Shown: positions 63,195-64,000 of the stretch, piece after piece
Position numbering within the stretch: position 1 is the stretch's first letter
How the letters are laid out: each line of letters starts with the position of its first letter
NCBI GenBank assembly: GCA_022711435.1
Contig: JAKLFB010000009.1
Coordinates: 96,169 to 160,168, forward strand
Direction of reading: 5' to 3'
DNA: 64,000 bases
DNA from: Verrucomicrobiota bacterium
Lineage (GTDB): Bacteria > Verrucomicrobiota > Verrucomicrobiia > Limisphaerales > UBA1319
Position numbers and translations under genes: made by a program
Notes under the pieces: model-generated
The model's database searches: none
What the model was told of the DNA's origin: nothing
The model's input: the letters and a program-made list of their open reading frames with translations, nothing else

Positions 63195-63691
63195 CTTTCA
63201 CGCCAAAACGTAGGGAACTTGAAGGAAGTCCAGCGCTGCACAGATGTTGCGAACAATGCGCTGGCGGTCATCGTCGGTTAGTGCTTCGCTTTCGTTCGGT
63301 GGATTCCAGCCAGAGATGGAACTTCTGTAGATGGCCAACCCTTCTCCAGGCTCAACTTCAACGACAAGGTTGCGATCGGCTTCGGTGTATTTCAGTTCCA
63401 TTCGGCCGGTTCGCTCAACTCGAAAGCCTTCCGAAGACTGCGCTGAGTTTGGTCCAAGTCGAGTGAACATGTTCAATAGTGGAAGGTCTGTTTGTAAATG
63501 TTGGTTCTCCTTGATGAGCGGACGCTCCATCGTGTTGAACATGCGGTCTGGCCGCGCTCCTCGGATGAACAGGTGAATCTGGCCGGAAGCCCGCGCAGTG
63601 TATGCTTGCGATGCTCGCGCCCAAATCGCATCGGCTTGTGCCGCGGGCAAAGTCTCATACAGGTTGAGCGAGCTGAGATACCGCCCACCAG
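63195..63691. repeat. 497-bp direct repeat, right copy (partner 52839-53335)
   Basis: Same sequence as 52839-53335 with no indel. It ends at CCGCCCACCAG, exactly at the deletion joint of cassette 6. Confidence 0.85.
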
Positions 63692-63929
63692 CGCCCGCCT
63701 CGGGCCATAAACCGGCCTCGGGCGCATCCTCATTCACCCGCCCGTTGCCCGCCCACCCCATCGATCCCAGAGCGACGGACCCGCCCGGCGATGGACCATT
63801 GGGCAAGGCGATGGCCGGCGGGAAGGATTGCTGGCGTCGATCGGCCCACTGGCCGCTGCCGCCGACCGACAGCCCCAGCACCGCCGCGATCAGCAGCCAC
63901 CGCCCGTGCCACCTGCGAATCCTTTTCAT
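63198..63929 (-). CDS. Cassette 6: deletion derivative of a cassette 1-type gene
   Basis: 243 residues from the ATG at 63929. Compared with cassette 1 exactly 393 bp (131 codons) are missing in frame: the module stops at 'GLWPEAGAG' and joins 'GRYLSSLNLYETLPAAQADA'. The joint is at near-identical GCCCACCAG/GCCCATCAG sites. The second half of the shared module and the first part of the toxin-like domain are lost, while the immunity-like tail is kept. The upstream ATG seen 33 bases before in four other copies is ATA here, which supports the 'MKRIR' start for all. Confidence 0.6.
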   Translation of the reverse strand: MKRIRRWHGRWLLIAAVLGLSVGGSGQWADRRQQSFPPAIALPNGPSPGGSVALGSMGWAGNGRVNEDAPEAGLWPEAGAGGRYLSSLNLYETLPAAQADAIWARASQAYTARASGQIHLFIRGARPDRMFNTMERPLIKENQHLQTDLPLLNMFTRLGPNSAQSSEGFRVERTGRMELKYTEADRNLVVEVEPGEGLAIYRSSISGWNPPNESEALTDDDRQRIVRNICAALDFLQVPYVLA

Positions 63930-64000
63930 GCCCGCCTCGATCCCCTTGCGCTTGCCGGCTATCCACCATACCGGATCTGACGCGGTTTCGCATCCTCGAG

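Noticed and set aside
1..64000. tRNA or rRNA genes
   Set aside because: I looked for T-loop (GTTCGAATC-like) and rRNA motifs on both strands by eye and found none; a covariance search would be needed to be certain.

Overview
The window is GC-rich bacterial DNA, most likely from a member of the Verrucomicrobiota (Limisphaerales/Pedosphaera-like). This rests on several co-occurring traits: prepilin-type N-terminal methylation proteins with an H-X9-DG motif, LamG, PA14 and Ig-like surface proteins ending in an 'RFFRLS'-type tail, Tat-exported Gfo/Idh/MocA and aldo/keto reductases, multi-modular glycoside hydrolases, an RRM protein, and gram-negative lipid A and type IV pilus genes. The phylum call is inference; there is no rRNA gene in the window. 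No tRNA gene was found by eye.

Layout. 1-9.4 kb: a cut-off LamG protein, a MITE-like element, a pseudopilin-like protein, a glycosidase/M14/NPCBM fusion, a SUKH-LRR protein, a palindromic element, an NHL protein and infC. 9.4-14.9 kb (minus strand): an RRM protein and three exported carbohydrate-type enzymes. 15-18 kb: a kinase-PP2C-vWA operon of the TerY-P triad type, behind a structured leader and an intrinsic terminator. 18.3-24.4 kb: an SGNH lipoprotein, a second MITE copy, a 110-bp tandem repeat, a GH2 enzyme and an unknown exported protein. 24.4-33 kb: housekeeping genes (PPIase-serA on the minus strand, dnaN-lspA-miaA-hflX-radC-lpxA on the plus strand) around an intergenic region with three DnaA boxes. 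33-46 kb: large surface proteins, duplicated pseudopilin DNA with a scar of transposase and radC fragments, a kinase with FG-GAP repeats, and a pair of M14-family proteins of which the first has lost its zinc ligands. 46-52 kb: nagB, pilT, a PilZ-like gene, and plsX-fabH, rpmF, yceD and coaD.

The most unusual region is 52.1-64 kb. On the minus strand it holds six copies of one 154-residue exported N-terminal module. Each copy is joined to C-terminal sequence that differs between most copies, and in four cassettes a small unrelated gene follows within a few bases. This is the layout of polymorphic toxin/immunity cassettes with a shared delivery module that I do not recognise. Three copies look intact; the others show internal deletions or truncation. 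Long direct repeats between the cassettes and an ISAs1-type element with perfect ends and a 9-bp target duplication point to active recombination. The operons elsewhere are compact, with many ATGA stop/start overlaps.
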